Shown: piece by piece, positions 18,545 to 27,130 of the stretch
How the letters are laid out: every line of letters starts with the position of its first letter
How positions within the stretch are numbered: the first letter of the stretch is position 1
From: Flavobacterium micromati
GTDB taxonomy: Bacteria > Bacteroidota > Bacteroidia > Flavobacteriales > Flavobacteriaceae
DNA length: 64,000 nt
Assembly (NCBI RefSeq): GCF_900129585.1
Contig: NZ_FQWF01000006.1
Coordinates: 124,001 to 188,000, forward strand
Reading direction: 5' to 3'
Position numbers and translations under genes: made by a program
Notes under the pieces: model-generated
Told to the model about the DNA's origin: nothing
Database searches by the model: none
The model's input: only the letters and a program-made list of their open reading frames with translations

Positions 18545-19336
18545 ATGAAAATTTCTGTAGTAATACCAATGTATAATTCAAGCAAAACTATCTTGAAAAC
18601 CTTAAATTCGGTAAAAAATCAAACGGTATTGCCTTTCGAAGTTATTATTGTAAATGATGGCAGTACAGATAATTCGTTAGCTATTATCGAAAATTTCGTT
18701 AATGAAAACACTTTCTTAAATATATCAATTATAGATAAAAAAAATGGAGGAGTTTCAACTGCAAGGAATGCGGGTATTAAAGCTTCAAAAGGAAATTGGA
18801 TTGCCTTGCTTGATAGTGACGACGAGTGGCTGTCAAATAAATTGCAACGTCAAACAGAAATATTAAGTCAAAACCCTCAGATTGATTTTTTAGGAACAAA
18901 TAGAAATGGTGAGTATTTTAGTAGTATTCTATGGAAAAAATTAGATTTATTAACTAAAATATCTCCCAAGTTATTGCTAGTAAAATTTATATTTGTTGTT
19001 CCTACGGTAATATTTAGGAAATCTATAACAGATACTATTGGATTTTTTGATGAAAGTCAAAGATATGCAGAAGAAGGAAATTATTTTATTCGGATTGTTC
19101 AAAAATACAATTGTTATCTTTTAAATGAAAGTCTTGTATTAACTGGTGGCGGTAAGGCGCATTTTGGGCATTCAGGTCTTTCAGGTAATATGAAAGAAAT
19201 GGAGAAAGGTGAATTAAAAAACATAAGGGATTCTCTCGCATTAGAAATAATTAATATTTTTGAATATTTATTATTAGTAGTGTTTTCAATTCTTAAGTAC
19301 TTTAGAAGAGTAATTGTAGTTAAATTTTTTAGATAG
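18545..19336 (+). CDS. Family 2 glycosyltransferase
   Basis: 263 residues, GT-A fold. N-terminal ISVVIPMYNSSKTILKTL, metal and nucleotide region VNDGSTDNS, GGVSTARNAGIKASKG, and the DxD-like DSDDEW motif near residue 94. A hydrophobic C-terminal segment suggests membrane association. It is tightly packed between the GT4 gene and an acetyltransferase (gaps of 2 and 3 bases), consistent with one transcript. Confidence 0.9.
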   Translation: MKISVVIPMYNSSKTILKTLNSVKNQTVLPFEVIIVNDGSTDNSLAIIENFVNENTFLNISIIDKKNGGVSTARNAGIKASKGNWIALLDSDDEWLSNKLQRQTEILSQNPQIDFLGTNRNGEYFSSILWKKLDLLTKISPKLLLVKFIFVVPTVIFRKSITDTIGFFDESQRYAEEGNYFIRIVQKYNCYLLNESLVLTGGGKAHFGHSGLSGNMKEMEKGELKNIRDSLALEIINIFEYLLLVVFSILKYFRRVIVVKFFR

Positions 19337-19339
19337 GAT

Positions 19340-19930
19340 ATGTTAACAAGATATGGTTTTTTGGGCTCAATAAAGCTTTTAATTTCGCTAGTTTATACTA
19401 AAATTTTTTATCCAAAAGCAAGATTAATTCGTCTGCCATTTGATGTAAGAAATAAAAGACACATCAAAATAGGTTCTGGTTTTACGTCAGGAGTTGGCTG
19501 TAGAATTGAAGCTTTTCCAATAGATCCAGCTTTCAAGACATGTATAGAAATAGGTGAGAACGTTCAGATAAACGACTATGTACACATTGGCGCCGTTGGA
19601 TCAATTAAGATAGGAAAAAATGTTTTAATGGCTAGTAAGATTTATATATCTGATCATAATCATGGAAGTTATGATGAAGAAATAAGTGATCATCCTATGA
19701 GTCTTCCTTTAGATAGAAAAGCTATTTGCAAACCAGTAGTAATTGGGGATAATGTTTGGATAGGTGAATCGGTATGTATTTTGCCAGGGGTTACAATTGG
19801 TGATGGTTGCGTGCTAGGTGCTTTATCTGTAGTAAACAAAAGTATTCCAGCTTACAGTATTGCAGTTGGATCTCCAGCTAAAGTGGTTAAGCAATTTGAT
19901 TTTGAACAAAATAAATGGATAAAAATTTAA
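19340..19930 (+). CDS. Hexapeptide-repeat O-acetyltransferase
   Basis: 196 residues of the left-handed beta-helix acetyltransferase superfamily (WcaF/maltose acetyltransferase-like). Repeats such as VIGDNVWIGESVCILPGVTI and the catalytic-type histidine region YISDHNHGSYD are visible. It probably O-acetylates a sugar of the polysaccharide. It does not look like PglD, so it does not obviously complete a bacillosamine-type pathway. Gaps to both neighbours are short. Confidence 0.82.
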   Translation: MLTRYGFLGSIKLLISLVYTKIFYPKARLIRLPFDVRNKRHIKIGSGFTSGVGCRIEAFPIDPAFKTCIEIGENVQINDYVHIGAVGSIKIGKNVLMASKIYISDHNHGSYDEEISDHPMSLPLDRKAICKPVVIGDNVWIGESVCILPGVTIGDGCVLGALSVVNKSIPAYSIAVGSPAKVVKQFDFEQNKWIKI

Positions 19931-19940
19931 CTGATTAGTT

Positions 19941-20756
19941 ATGAATATTACTAGAAAATATTTAGCAGATTTAATACTTGACAAATTAACTGCTGAAAAA
20001 GAAGTACTCAAAAGTGAATTTAATCAAAATGGTAGAATTAACTCATGTGTAATTGATGATTTATTTCCTGAAGATGTAGCTCTTGAAATATATAAAGGAT
20101 ATCCTTCTCCTGAAGAGATGACAGCTTATAAATCAATGAGAGAAAATAAAAGAATTGCTGCTCAAATGGATTTGTATAATCCTATATTGGAAGAAGCAGT
20201 TTTTGCGTTTCAAGATCTGAGAGTTATAAGAATTGTGGAGGAAATCACAGGACTAAAGGAAATGATTCCTGATGAACATTTATATGCTGGAGGCATAAGT
20301 TTAATGGCTCATGGTAATTTTTTAAATCCTCATTTGGATAATTCTCATGATAATGATAGAGAACATTATAGGGTACTAAACTTATTGTATTACTGTACTC
20401 CAAACTGGGATATTAATAATGGTGGTAATTTAGAATTATGGGATAAAGGAATGGGTAATTCTCAGCGGATAGTACATTCAAAATTTAATCGTTTAGCTTT
20501 AATGATTACTAACAAAACATCAATTCATTCTGTAAGTAAAGTTATTTCAGATGGAAAAAGATGTTGTGTATCAAACTATTATTTTTCAGAAAAACCGGCC
20601 GAATCGGATGAGTATTTTCATGTTACCTCCTTTTACGGTCGACCAGACGAGCCTGTTAAAAATATTTTTCTCAGAATTGATGCTTTCTTGCGACAAACGA
20701 TTCGGCAGGTAACAGGTAAAAGGGTTGTAAAAACAAAACATATTTATAAAAAATAA
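19941..20756 (+). CDS. 2-oxoglutarate/Fe(II)-dependent oxygenase
   Basis: 271 residues with a double-stranded beta-helix oxygenase core. The iron facial triad is visible: His131 and Asp133 in NPHLDNSHD, and His196 in SIHSV; Arg207 eleven residues later fits the 2-oxoglutarate-binding position. Prolyl-hydroxylase-like (2OG-FeII_Oxy) relatives hydroxylate a wide range of substrates. Its place among glycosyltransferases suggests oxidation of a sugar, lipid-linked intermediate or attached group. This is inference; no specific substrate can be named. Confidence 0.8.
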   Translation: MNITRKYLADLILDKLTAEKEVLKSEFNQNGRINSCVIDDLFPEDVALEIYKGYPSPEEMTAYKSMRENKRIAAQMDLYNPILEEAVFAFQDLRVIRIVEEITGLKEMIPDEHLYAGGISLMAHGNFLNPHLDNSHDNDREHYRVLNLLYYCTPNWDINNGGNLELWDKGMGNSQRIVHSKFNRLALMITNKTSIHSVSKVISDGKRCCVSNYYFSEKPAESDEYFHVTSFYGRPDEPVKNIFLRIDAFLRQTIRQVTGKRVVKTKHIYKK

Positions 20757-20772
20757 TTTTGAAGAGGTAAAT

Positions 20773-21576
20773 ATGAATGTTTCGGCATCAATTGTTTTAT
20801 ATAAAAGTGAATTATCGGAAATTGTTAAATTAGTAAAATGCTTATGCGATATTCATAGTTTGTTTATTATAGATAATTCACCAACAAATGAATTATCAAC
20901 AATAGTAAGTTTTTCCAACGTTCAATATATTCATAACCCTAGTAATCCAGGTTTTGGGGCAGCACATAATATTGCTATTTTAAAAGCCTTAGAAATGGGA
21001 TCAAAATATCATTTTATAGTAAATCCTGATATTTATTTTAACGGAGACGTTATTTCTCCAATGGTATCTTATATGGAACTAGATCATGGAATAGGAATGA
21101 TGATGCCTCAAATCCTTAATTTAGATGGGAGTTTACAAAATTTGCCTAAACTGTTTCCAAGCCCATTTAGTATTTTATTACGTAAAATAAAAAAGCCAAT
21201 CGGATTTTATAAAAAGTTCATTGAGAAATATGAATTGAGATTTGTAGATGAGGATAAAATTTACAACGCACCAATTTTGTCGGGTTGTTTTACATTATTA
21301 AACTTAAAAGCGATACAAGAAATAGGAATGTATGATGATAAATTCTTCATGTATTTTGAAGATTGGGACTTATCTCGAAGAATGCATCGGAAATACAAAA
21401 CTATTTATTTTCCAAAAGTGTCTATTTATCACGGATACGAATCTGGAGCCAATAAGAGTAGTAAGTTGTTTAAAATATTTGTCAATTCTGCGATTATTTA
21501 TTTCAATAAATGGGGATGGTTTTTTGATAAAGAACGGAAAAAATTAAATAAAAAGGCATTGTCACAATTTAATTAA
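20773..21576 (+). CDS. Family 2 glycosyltransferase (rhamnosyltransferase-like)
   Basis: 267 residues, beginning VSASIVLYKSELSEIVKLV, with IIDNSP, NPSNPGFGAAHNIAI, the metal-binding region NPDIYF, and a late FFMYFEDWDLSRRM segment. These are features of WbbL/RfbF-type rhamnosyltransferases. With dTDP-rhamnose genes present later in the locus, transfer of rhamnose is plausible but unproven. The next gene begins directly after its stop codon. Confidence 0.87.
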   Translation: MNVSASIVLYKSELSEIVKLVKCLCDIHSLFIIDNSPTNELSTIVSFSNVQYIHNPSNPGFGAAHNIAILKALEMGSKYHFIVNPDIYFNGDVISPMVSYMELDHGIGMMMPQILNLDGSLQNLPKLFPSPFSILLRKIKKPIGFYKKFIEKYELRFVDEDKIYNAPILSGCFTLLNLKAIQEIGMYDDKFFMYFEDWDLSRRMHRKYKTIYFPKVSIYHGYESGANKSSKLFKIFVNSAIIYFNKWGWFFDKERKKLNKKALSQFN

Positions 21577-22473
21577 ATGAAAATATCAATTACTGGTGCC
21601 ACTGGGTTTGTAGGCCAAAATCTTCAAGATTATTTGAATTCATATCACATGATTAAACCACTAAGTGTTCGTTATGTGCCTAATCAAAAGTTTATCTTGA
21701 ATGGTGATGCAATAATCCATCTAGCAGGAAAAGCCCATGACTTAAAAAAAGTGAGCTTGCCCCAAGATTATTACGATGCTAATTTTGAGTTGACAAAACA
21801 GTTGTTTGACTCGTTTTTACTATCAGAAGCCACAGTTTTTATATTTATGAGTACGGTAAAAGCCGTTGCCGATGAAGTAGCAGGTTTATTGACAGAAGAT
21901 ACTACTCCTAGTCCTAAAACGCATTATGGTATTGCTAAACATCAAGCAGAGCAATATATTTTGTCCAAAGACTTACCAGCTGAAAAAAGAGTTTATATTC
22001 TCCGTCCGTGCATGATTCATGGTCTAGGAAACAAAGGAAATTTAAATTTATTATATAATTTAGTTAGCAGAGGATTGCCCTGGCCACTGGGCGATTTTGA
22101 AAATAAACGTTCTTTTTTAAGTATTGAAAACCTTTGTTTTGTGATCAAAGAATTATTAGACAATACAACTATTCCTTCGGGCATTTATAATATGGCTGAT
22201 GATGAAGCGATTTCGACTAACCAGTTGATAGCATTGTTAGGAAAGAGTTTGGAGAAGAAGAATAAAATTTTAAATATTCCAGCGTCTTGGATTAAAAGTA
22301 TAGCCAAACTTGGTGATACTCTAAACTTACCACTTAATTCTGAAAGGTTACAAAAACTCACGGAGAATTATGTCGTTAGTAACGATAAGATTGTGAAGGC
22401 TATTAGCAAACCCTTGCCTATTTCGTCAACAGACGGCTTATTAAAAACTTTTCAATCATTTAAGGAAGAATGA
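21577..22473 (+). CDS. NAD-dependent epimerase/dehydratase (WbpV/WreQ-like reductase)
   Basis: 298-residue extended short-chain dehydrogenase. N-terminal TGATGFVGQN (residues 6-15), active-site region FMSTVKAVADE, and Tyr117/Lys121 in HYGIAK. Proteins of this type next to a PglC/WbpL-type transferase and a WbpM-type dehydratase usually reduce UDP-4-keto-6-deoxy-HexNAc to UDP-QuiNAc or UDP-FucNAc. Here the initiating transferase gene follows and a WbpM-type gene is at 38257. The product is inferred from context. Confidence 0.78.
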   Translation: MKISITGATGFVGQNLQDYLNSYHMIKPLSVRYVPNQKFILNGDAIIHLAGKAHDLKKVSLPQDYYDANFELTKQLFDSFLLSEATVFIFMSTVKAVADEVAGLLTEDTTPSPKTHYGIAKHQAEQYILSKDLPAEKRVYILRPCMIHGLGNKGNLNLLYNLVSRGLPWPLGDFENKRSFLSIENLCFVIKELLDNTTIPSGIYNMADDEAISTNQLIALLGKSLEKKNKILNIPASWIKSIAKLGDTLNLPLNSERLQKLTENYVVSNDKIVKAISKPLPISSTDGLLKTFQSFKEE

Positions 22474-22786
22474 TACGGTGGTAGTTTAGTAAATAAAATT
22501 TGAACTCCACATTATATTAAATTTTACACTCTCGTTCTGGGAGGCAGGACAACGGTTTTTGATCGTTTCGTGACGATACTAAAAAGTAGAAATTAATAAA
22601 TAGAAGTATCAACTAACGATTGAATAATAACCAAAAATTTCGTAAAAATTATATTTATTGTCATTTATGGCGAGAGAGTTTATTTTTTTGAAGTCCTTGA
22701 TTTGTTTTGCTATTTTGGATCGTTCGTTAGTTTTTTTATTTTTTCATGCCTATCTAAAAAAACAAAATTATAATTAAAGAATTAAT
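22474..22786. other. 313-base gap before the pglC-type gene
   Basis: Contains a small hairpin around 22562-22577 (ATCGT / ACGAT arms) and an AT-rich stretch. A 36-codon frame from ATG 22667 has no recognisable similarity. I see no clear promoter match or RNA gene here. Confidence 0.5.
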
Positions 22787-23338
22787 ATGGTAAATAGATT
22801 AATCGCAGCAATTGCAATCCTTGTTTTGTTACCTATTTTTATGTTGGTGGCGCTTTTCATTTTTTTTGAAGATGGTTTCCCCATTTTTTTTAAACAAAAA
22901 AGAGTAGGAGTCAATTATACTTTTTTCAAAATTTATAAGTTTCGTAGCATGCGCAAAGATACCCCAAATGTGGCAACGCATTTATTGGGAGATCCCGGTA
23001 AATATGTGCTTAATGTGGGCGGTATAATACGTAAGCTAAGTCTTGACGAATTGCCTAATCTAATTAATATTGTTAAAGGAGAAATGGTTTTTGTAGGGCC
23101 TCGTCCTGCGCTATACAATCAAGATGATTTAATGGCGTTACGTGTAGCAGAAGGCGTTGATCAGCTTAAACCCGGTATTACTGGCTGGGCTCAAATAAAT
23201 GGACGTGATGAATTGTCTAATAAGGAAAAAGTGCGTTACGAAAAAGAATATTTAGAGCGCAAGTCTCTTTTGTTTGACCTTAAAATTATAGTGATGACTT
23301 TTACGCATGTTTTGGCTTCAAAAGGGGTGGCACATTAA
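22787..23338 (+). CDS. PglC-type initiating sugar-phosphate transferase
   Basis: 183-residue monotopic phosphoglycosyl transferase. An N-terminal hydrophobic re-entrant helix (residues 4-28) is followed by FFKQKRVGVNYTFFKIYKFR, the catalytic Asp-Glu in LSLDELPNL, VGPRPALY and KPGITGWAQINGRD. It should attach the first sugar phosphate to undecaprenyl phosphate. A few residues before the hydrophobic segment (often KRxFD) are missing compared with PglC, but the catalytic core is complete. A damaged copy lies exactly 3792 bp downstream. Confidence 0.9.
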   Translation: MVNRLIAAIAILVLLPIFMLVALFIFFEDGFPIFFKQKRVGVNYTFFKIYKFRSMRKDTPNVATHLLGDPGKYVLNVGGIIRKLSLDELPNLINIVKGEMVFVGPRPALYNQDDLMALRVAEGVDQLKPGITGWAQINGRDELSNKEKVRYEKEYLERKSLLFDLKIIVMTFTHVLASKGVAH

Positions 23339-24734
23339 TCCTGTCCTTACTCTCCGCCGCGGTGGTAAGGGGGAGAGTAAAAGTTTAATAAAATCAGTTT
23401 GTTTGGGTTCATTTTCATTATCACAAAATCAGTCGGGTTGATCCCTCGATAAAAAGTCAGGGAATGCTATTGTAGTCAATTAAAAAGTAGTTTCAAGATT
23501 TTCTTTTTCACCATCACCATCGATTTTTGATTGTGTTTTTTTTCTTGGCATGACCGCTCGATATATTGTGGTAACAATGTCTTAAAACTTTATAAAAATG
23601 AAGCCTTCCAGAATATATCTCTCTTCACCTCACATGGGAGGAACAGAACAGAAGTTTGTTCAGGATATCTTTATTGGGAATTGGATTTCTTCAGAAGGTC
23701 CCAATCTTACTGAATTTGAACAAGACCTCGAAAAATATCTAGGTAAGGAATCTCATGTTGGAGCCTTAAGTTCAGGAACCGCAGCTATACATTTGGGACT
23801 AGTTATATTAGGCGTGCAGGCGGGAGATGCCGTTATTTGTCAAAGTATGACTTTCTCAGCTTCGGCTAATCCTATTTTGTACCTTGGTGCAACGCCTATT
23901 TTTATTGATAGTGAAAACAAAACTTGGAATATTTGTCCAAAAACATTGGAAGAGGCAATTGTTAATCGCATTGCTCGGGGTAAGAAACCAAAGGCTATAA
24001 TAGCAGTTCATTTATATGGTGTACCTTATCAAATTGAGGCAATAAAGGCAATCTCTATAAAATATGACATTCCTGTTCTTGAAGATAGCGCCGAGGCTTT
24101 GGGAAGTTATTATAAAGGTCAAAAGTGCGGTACATTTGGTGATATTGGCGTTTTATCTTTTAATGGAAATAAAATAATTACTACGTCTGGTGGAGGGGCT
24201 ATTGTTGTTGCATCTAAAGAATTAAAAGATAGAGCTGTTTTTTTTGCAACTCAGTCTCGAGATGACGCTCCACATTATCAGCATAGCGAAATTGGCTATA
24301 ATTACCGTATGAGTAATATTTGCGCAGGCATCGGTCGGGGCCAAATGGAAGTGTTGGATGCACACGTACAGTTGCGCAGGAATATGCATGATTTTTATGT
24401 AGATTTATTTAAGGATATTGATGCAGTAACTGTTTTTACAGCTCCTAATGATGATTATTTTGCTAATTATTGGTTAAGTGCTATTTTAGTGGCGCCTAGT
24501 GAAGCAACAGGAATTAATCGAGAAGCATTAAGATTAGCTTTTGACGCCGCAAATATAGAATCGCGTCCTTTGTGGAAACCTATGCACTTACAACCTATTT
24601 TTCAGCAGTATCCTTATTATGGAACGAATGTAGCGGAGACTTTGTTTGAGAACGGTTTGTGCTTGCCCTCAGGTTCTAATTTAACCAATAAAGAAAGAGA
24701 AAGAATAAAAGCTGTGGTACTTAGATTCTTTTAA
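22913..24734 (+). repeat. Duplicated pglC-aminotransferase module, copy A
   Basis: From about 22913 to the aminotransferase stop this segment matches 26705-28532 at a constant offset of 3792 bp, without net indels until the last codons. The non-coding gap (23339-23597) differs at only six positions that I can count, whereas parts of the aminotransferase reading frame differ densely. Strong identity thus alternates with diverged patches, as expected from recombination between older paralogues. Confidence 0.9.
23598..24734 (+). CDS. PglE-type UDP-4-keto-sugar aminotransferase (copy A)
   Basis: 378 residues, DegT/DnrJ family. N-terminal IYLSSPHMGGTEQKFVQDIF, PLP-binding GTAAIHLGL, EDSAEALGS, PLP lysine in SFNGNKIITTSGGGA. 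This family aminates UDP-4-keto-6-deoxy-GlcNAc (PglE/LegC types). The WbpM/PglF-type dehydratase at 38257 could make the substrate and the PglC-type gene upstream would use the product. The PglD acetyltransferase that usually accompanies them is not found. A near copy starts at 27390 and a broken tail lies at 37.8 kb. Confidence 0.9.
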   Translation: MKPSRIYLSSPHMGGTEQKFVQDIFIGNWISSEGPNLTEFEQDLEKYLGKESHVGALSSGTAAIHLGLVILGVQAGDAVICQSMTFSASANPILYLGATPIFIDSENKTWNICPKTLEEAIVNRIARGKKPKAIIAVHLYGVPYQIEAIKAISIKYDIPVLEDSAEALGSYYKGQKCGTFGDIGVLSFNGNKIITTSGGGAIVVASKELKDRAVFFATQSRDDAPHYQHSEIGYNYRMSNICAGIGRGQMEVLDAHVQLRRNMHDFYVDLFKDIDAVTVFTAPNDDYFANYWLSAILVAPSEATGINREALRLAFDAANIESRPLWKPMHLQPIFQQYPYYGTNVAETLFENGLCLPSGSNLTNKERERIKAVVLRFF

Positions 24735-24946
24735 TTTTTTTTTAATAAAGAGAAATAATACCAATTATATTTATGATTTGCTCGTCGCGAGCGCTTTAGA
24801 GACTTGTATAATATATATAGCTTGTACCGATTTTTCGACATAGTATGAAAACAGTACAATACAACTAAACTATATTGAACATAATCGATATTTATTTATC
24901 TTGCATGAATTTTACCAGATTATGCATGCATTTGGATTTTAATACG

Positions 24947-24954
24947 TATCTTTG
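24947..24954 (+). promoter_or_regulatory. Candidate -7 promoter element of the AbiE-type operon
   Basis: TATCTTTG fits the Bacteroidetes TAnnTTTG element and ends 11 bases before the antitoxin ATG, so the transcript would be nearly leaderless. No well-spaced upstream TTG is obvious. The palindrome ATGCATGCAT just upstream could be an autoregulatory operator. Confidence 0.4.
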
Positions 24955-24965
24955 AATTAAATTTT

Positions 24966-25547
24966 ATGGAAGTATTACGCCAACATATAAAGCCGGGCAA
25001 AGTGTATCGCCGTTCCGACCTCGAGTATTACTCTACGGCTATAGACCGGCATTTAGCGCAATTAATCAAAGAGGGTGTTCTGGTAAAACTAAGTCAAGGT
25101 TTGTATTATGTACCTAAACAATCCAAATTTGGATTAGTTCCGCCTGATGATCGCTGCTGGGTTGAAAGTTTTTTAAAGGATGATGACTTCTTGATGGTTT
25201 CACCTAATTCCTATAACGCATTAGGCTTGGGCCTTACCCAACTCTATAACACGACTTGGGTGTATAATCACAAACGAAAAGGAGAATTCAAGTTGAACGC
25301 AAAAACCTTTGAATTCAAAATCAAATCTTCTTTCCCCAATGAAATCTCAAAAGAGTTTTTGCTTGTTGATTTACTTAATAACTTGGAGGAAGTTGGCGAG
25401 AATAAGAAGGTATTATTAGAAAAGGTACAGCATAAATTACTTGGTTTTAATGCTCAGGAATTGATGAACGCTGCACAACATTATGGTACAGGTAAAACCA
25501 AGCAATTTCTAAAATCTGTATTTCGAAATTCACTACTGCATGACTGA
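24966..25547 (+). CDS. AbiEi-type antitoxin (type IV toxin-antitoxin)
   Basis: 193 residues. The N-terminal third looks like a winged helix (VYRRSDLEYYSTAIDRHLAQ then LIKEGVLVKLSQGLYYVP), as in the AbiEi/DUF6088 transcriptional antitoxins. AbiEi proteins repress their own operon and counter the nucleotidyltransferase toxin. The gene overlaps the toxin gene by 8 bases (ATGACTGA). The pair sits between the two copies of the pglC-aminotransferase module and is not part of polysaccharide synthesis. Confidence 0.82.
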   Translation: MEVLRQHIKPGKVYRRSDLEYYSTAIDRHLAQLIKEGVLVKLSQGLYYVPKQSKFGLVPPDDRCWVESFLKDDDFLMVSPNSYNALGLGLTQLYNTTWVYNHKRKGEFKLNAKTFEFKIKSSFPNEISKEFLLVDLLNNLEEVGENKKVLLEKVQHKLLGFNAQELMNAAQHYGTGKTKQFLKSVFRNSLLHD

Positions 25548-26493
25548 TTTTATCCATAAGGATCCGGAATTTAAAGACTTGTTGGCTATTGTGTCCGCCC
25601 AAAGAGGAATCGACATCACCTTAATTGAAAAGGACTACTGGATTATGCATTCGCTGTATTCTTTGCAACAACAAGGAATCGATTTTGAATTGAAAGGGGG
25701 CACTTCATTGTCTAAAGGGTACGGGCTCATACATCGTTTTTCAGAGGATATTGATATTCATATAAGGACAAATTTTGGATTGGTTATAGAAGGGAAGGAA
25801 GCGAAACGCCAGGTTATTGCCGCCCGTAAACAATTCTATGATGTGCTAGCGGGTACTATTACCATTGATGGAATTGTTCGAGTGGAGAGAGACTATGAAT
25901 TTGATGACACCGATAAATATAGAAGTGGTGGGATTAGATTGCATTATAAAAGTTATACACCTACTATGGACGGGTTAAAAGACGGGATTTTGTTGGAGGC
26001 TGGATTCGATACGGTTGCACCGAATACTCCCCTACCTATATCCTCATGGATTTGGGATCACCTCGTATCCATGAATTTACAATCAAAATATATTGACAAC
26101 ACTGCGCCCTCAGTACTTTGTTATCATCCAGGATTTACTTTGGTTGAAAAACTGCAAACGATTATTCGAAAGTATAGAAACAGAAAAAATACTGGCGAAT
26201 CAAATGACAAAAACTTTATGCGTCAGTATTATGATGTGTATTGTCTGCTTGGTAATCAAGATATTTTAAGATTTATTGGAACTCCAAAGTATAGCGAGCA
26301 TAAAGCGGCAAGGATAAGAGGAGCTGATAGTACAATTCCAATTGCGGAAAATCAAGCTTTTCTCCTGGATGACAGGCAGATTAGAGATTCATTTGAAATG
26401 CGATACAGCGCTACTTCCACGCTATATTATAACGGGCAGCCTGCTTTTGATGAGGTGATTGGTAGAATCCAGTGCTTTCTGACTATCTTATAA
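25540..26493 (+). CDS. AbiEii/AbiGii-type nucleotidyltransferase toxin
   Basis: 317 residues of the DUF1814/AbiEii family. Polymerase-beta-like nucleotidyltransferase motifs are visible: GGTSLSK at residues 53-59, followed by RFSEDIDIHI with Asp70 and Asp72 as metal ligands, and the later HPGFTLVEKLQTI motif. Characterised AbiEii-family toxins such as MenT modify tRNA; AbiE causes abortive infection by phage in lactococci. All motifs look intact, so the toxin is probably functional and would stabilise this stretch of the locus. Confidence 0.87.
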   Translation: MTDFIHKDPEFKDLLAIVSAQRGIDITLIEKDYWIMHSLYSLQQQGIDFELKGGTSLSKGYGLIHRFSEDIDIHIRTNFGLVIEGKEAKRQVIAARKQFYDVLAGTITIDGIVRVERDYEFDDTDKYRSGGIRLHYKSYTPTMDGLKDGILLEAGFDTVAPNTPLPISSWIWDHLVSMNLQSKYIDNTAPSVLCYHPGFTLVEKLQTIIRKYRNRKNTGESNDKNFMRQYYDVYCLLGNQDILRFIGTPKYSEHKAARIRGADSTIPIAENQAFLLDDRQIRDSFEMRYSATSTLYYNGQPAFDEVIGRIQCFLTIL

Positions 26494-26604
26494 TTTGTTT
26501 TGATATGAAATGAGCATGACCTTGATTTGGTCGCAAACACCGATAAAGATATGCGAATTCTATATTCCAATAAAAAACAAATATTATCTGCATATAAAAT
26601 TAAG

Positions 26605-27130
26605 TAACAAGTTTAGTTGTCTGTTACCCTGTTTGCCATCTTGGGCTTGATTATTTCATTTGAAGATGGATTTCCTATTTTTTAGACAGAAAAGGTTAGG
26701 TTGAAATTATACTTTTTTCAAAATTTATAAGTTTCGTAGTATGCGCAAAGATACTCCAAATGTGGCAACGCATTTATTGGGAGATCCCGGTAAATATATT
26801 CTGAAAGTCGGTGGGATACTACGTAAGCTAAGTCTTGACGAATTGCCTAATCTAATTAATATTATTAAAGGAGAAATGGTTTTTGTAGGGCCTCGTCCTG
26901 CGCTGTACAATCAAGATGATTTAATGGCGCTGCGTGTAACAGCAGGTGTAGAGCAACTTAAACCCGGCATTACTGGATGGGCTCAAATAAATGGTCGTGA
27001 TGAATTGTCTAATGAGGAAAAAGTGCGTTACGAAAAAGAATATTTAGATCGCAAGTCTCTTTTGTTTGACCTTAAAATTATAGTGATGACTTTTACGCAT
27101 GTTTTGGCTTCAAAAGGGGTGGCGCATTAA
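26605..27130 (+). pseudogene. Damaged second copy of the pglC-type gene
   Basis: Homologous to 22787-23338. The first part is decayed: a run of six T near 26675 puts the FEDGFPIF segment out of frame, and a TGA at 26701-26703 interrupts the segment that reads GVNY in copy A. From 26705 on it is nearly identical to copy A, leaving a 129-codon open frame from ATG 26741 that lacks the membrane helix and KQKR segment but keeps LSLDELPNL and GPRPALY. Without the membrane part it is unlikely to work as a transferase. Confidence 0.82.

Noticed and set aside
22667..22777. 36-codon ORF before the pglC-type gene
   Set aside because: Short, AT-rich and without recognisable family; most likely a chance frame.
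24735..26740. Insertion sequence between the duplicated modules
   Set aside because: No transposase or terminal inverted repeats seen; the contents are an AbiE-type pair.
26741..27130. Functional short sugar transferase
   Set aside because: It is the tail of a gene whose membrane segment is frameshifted and interrupted by TGA.
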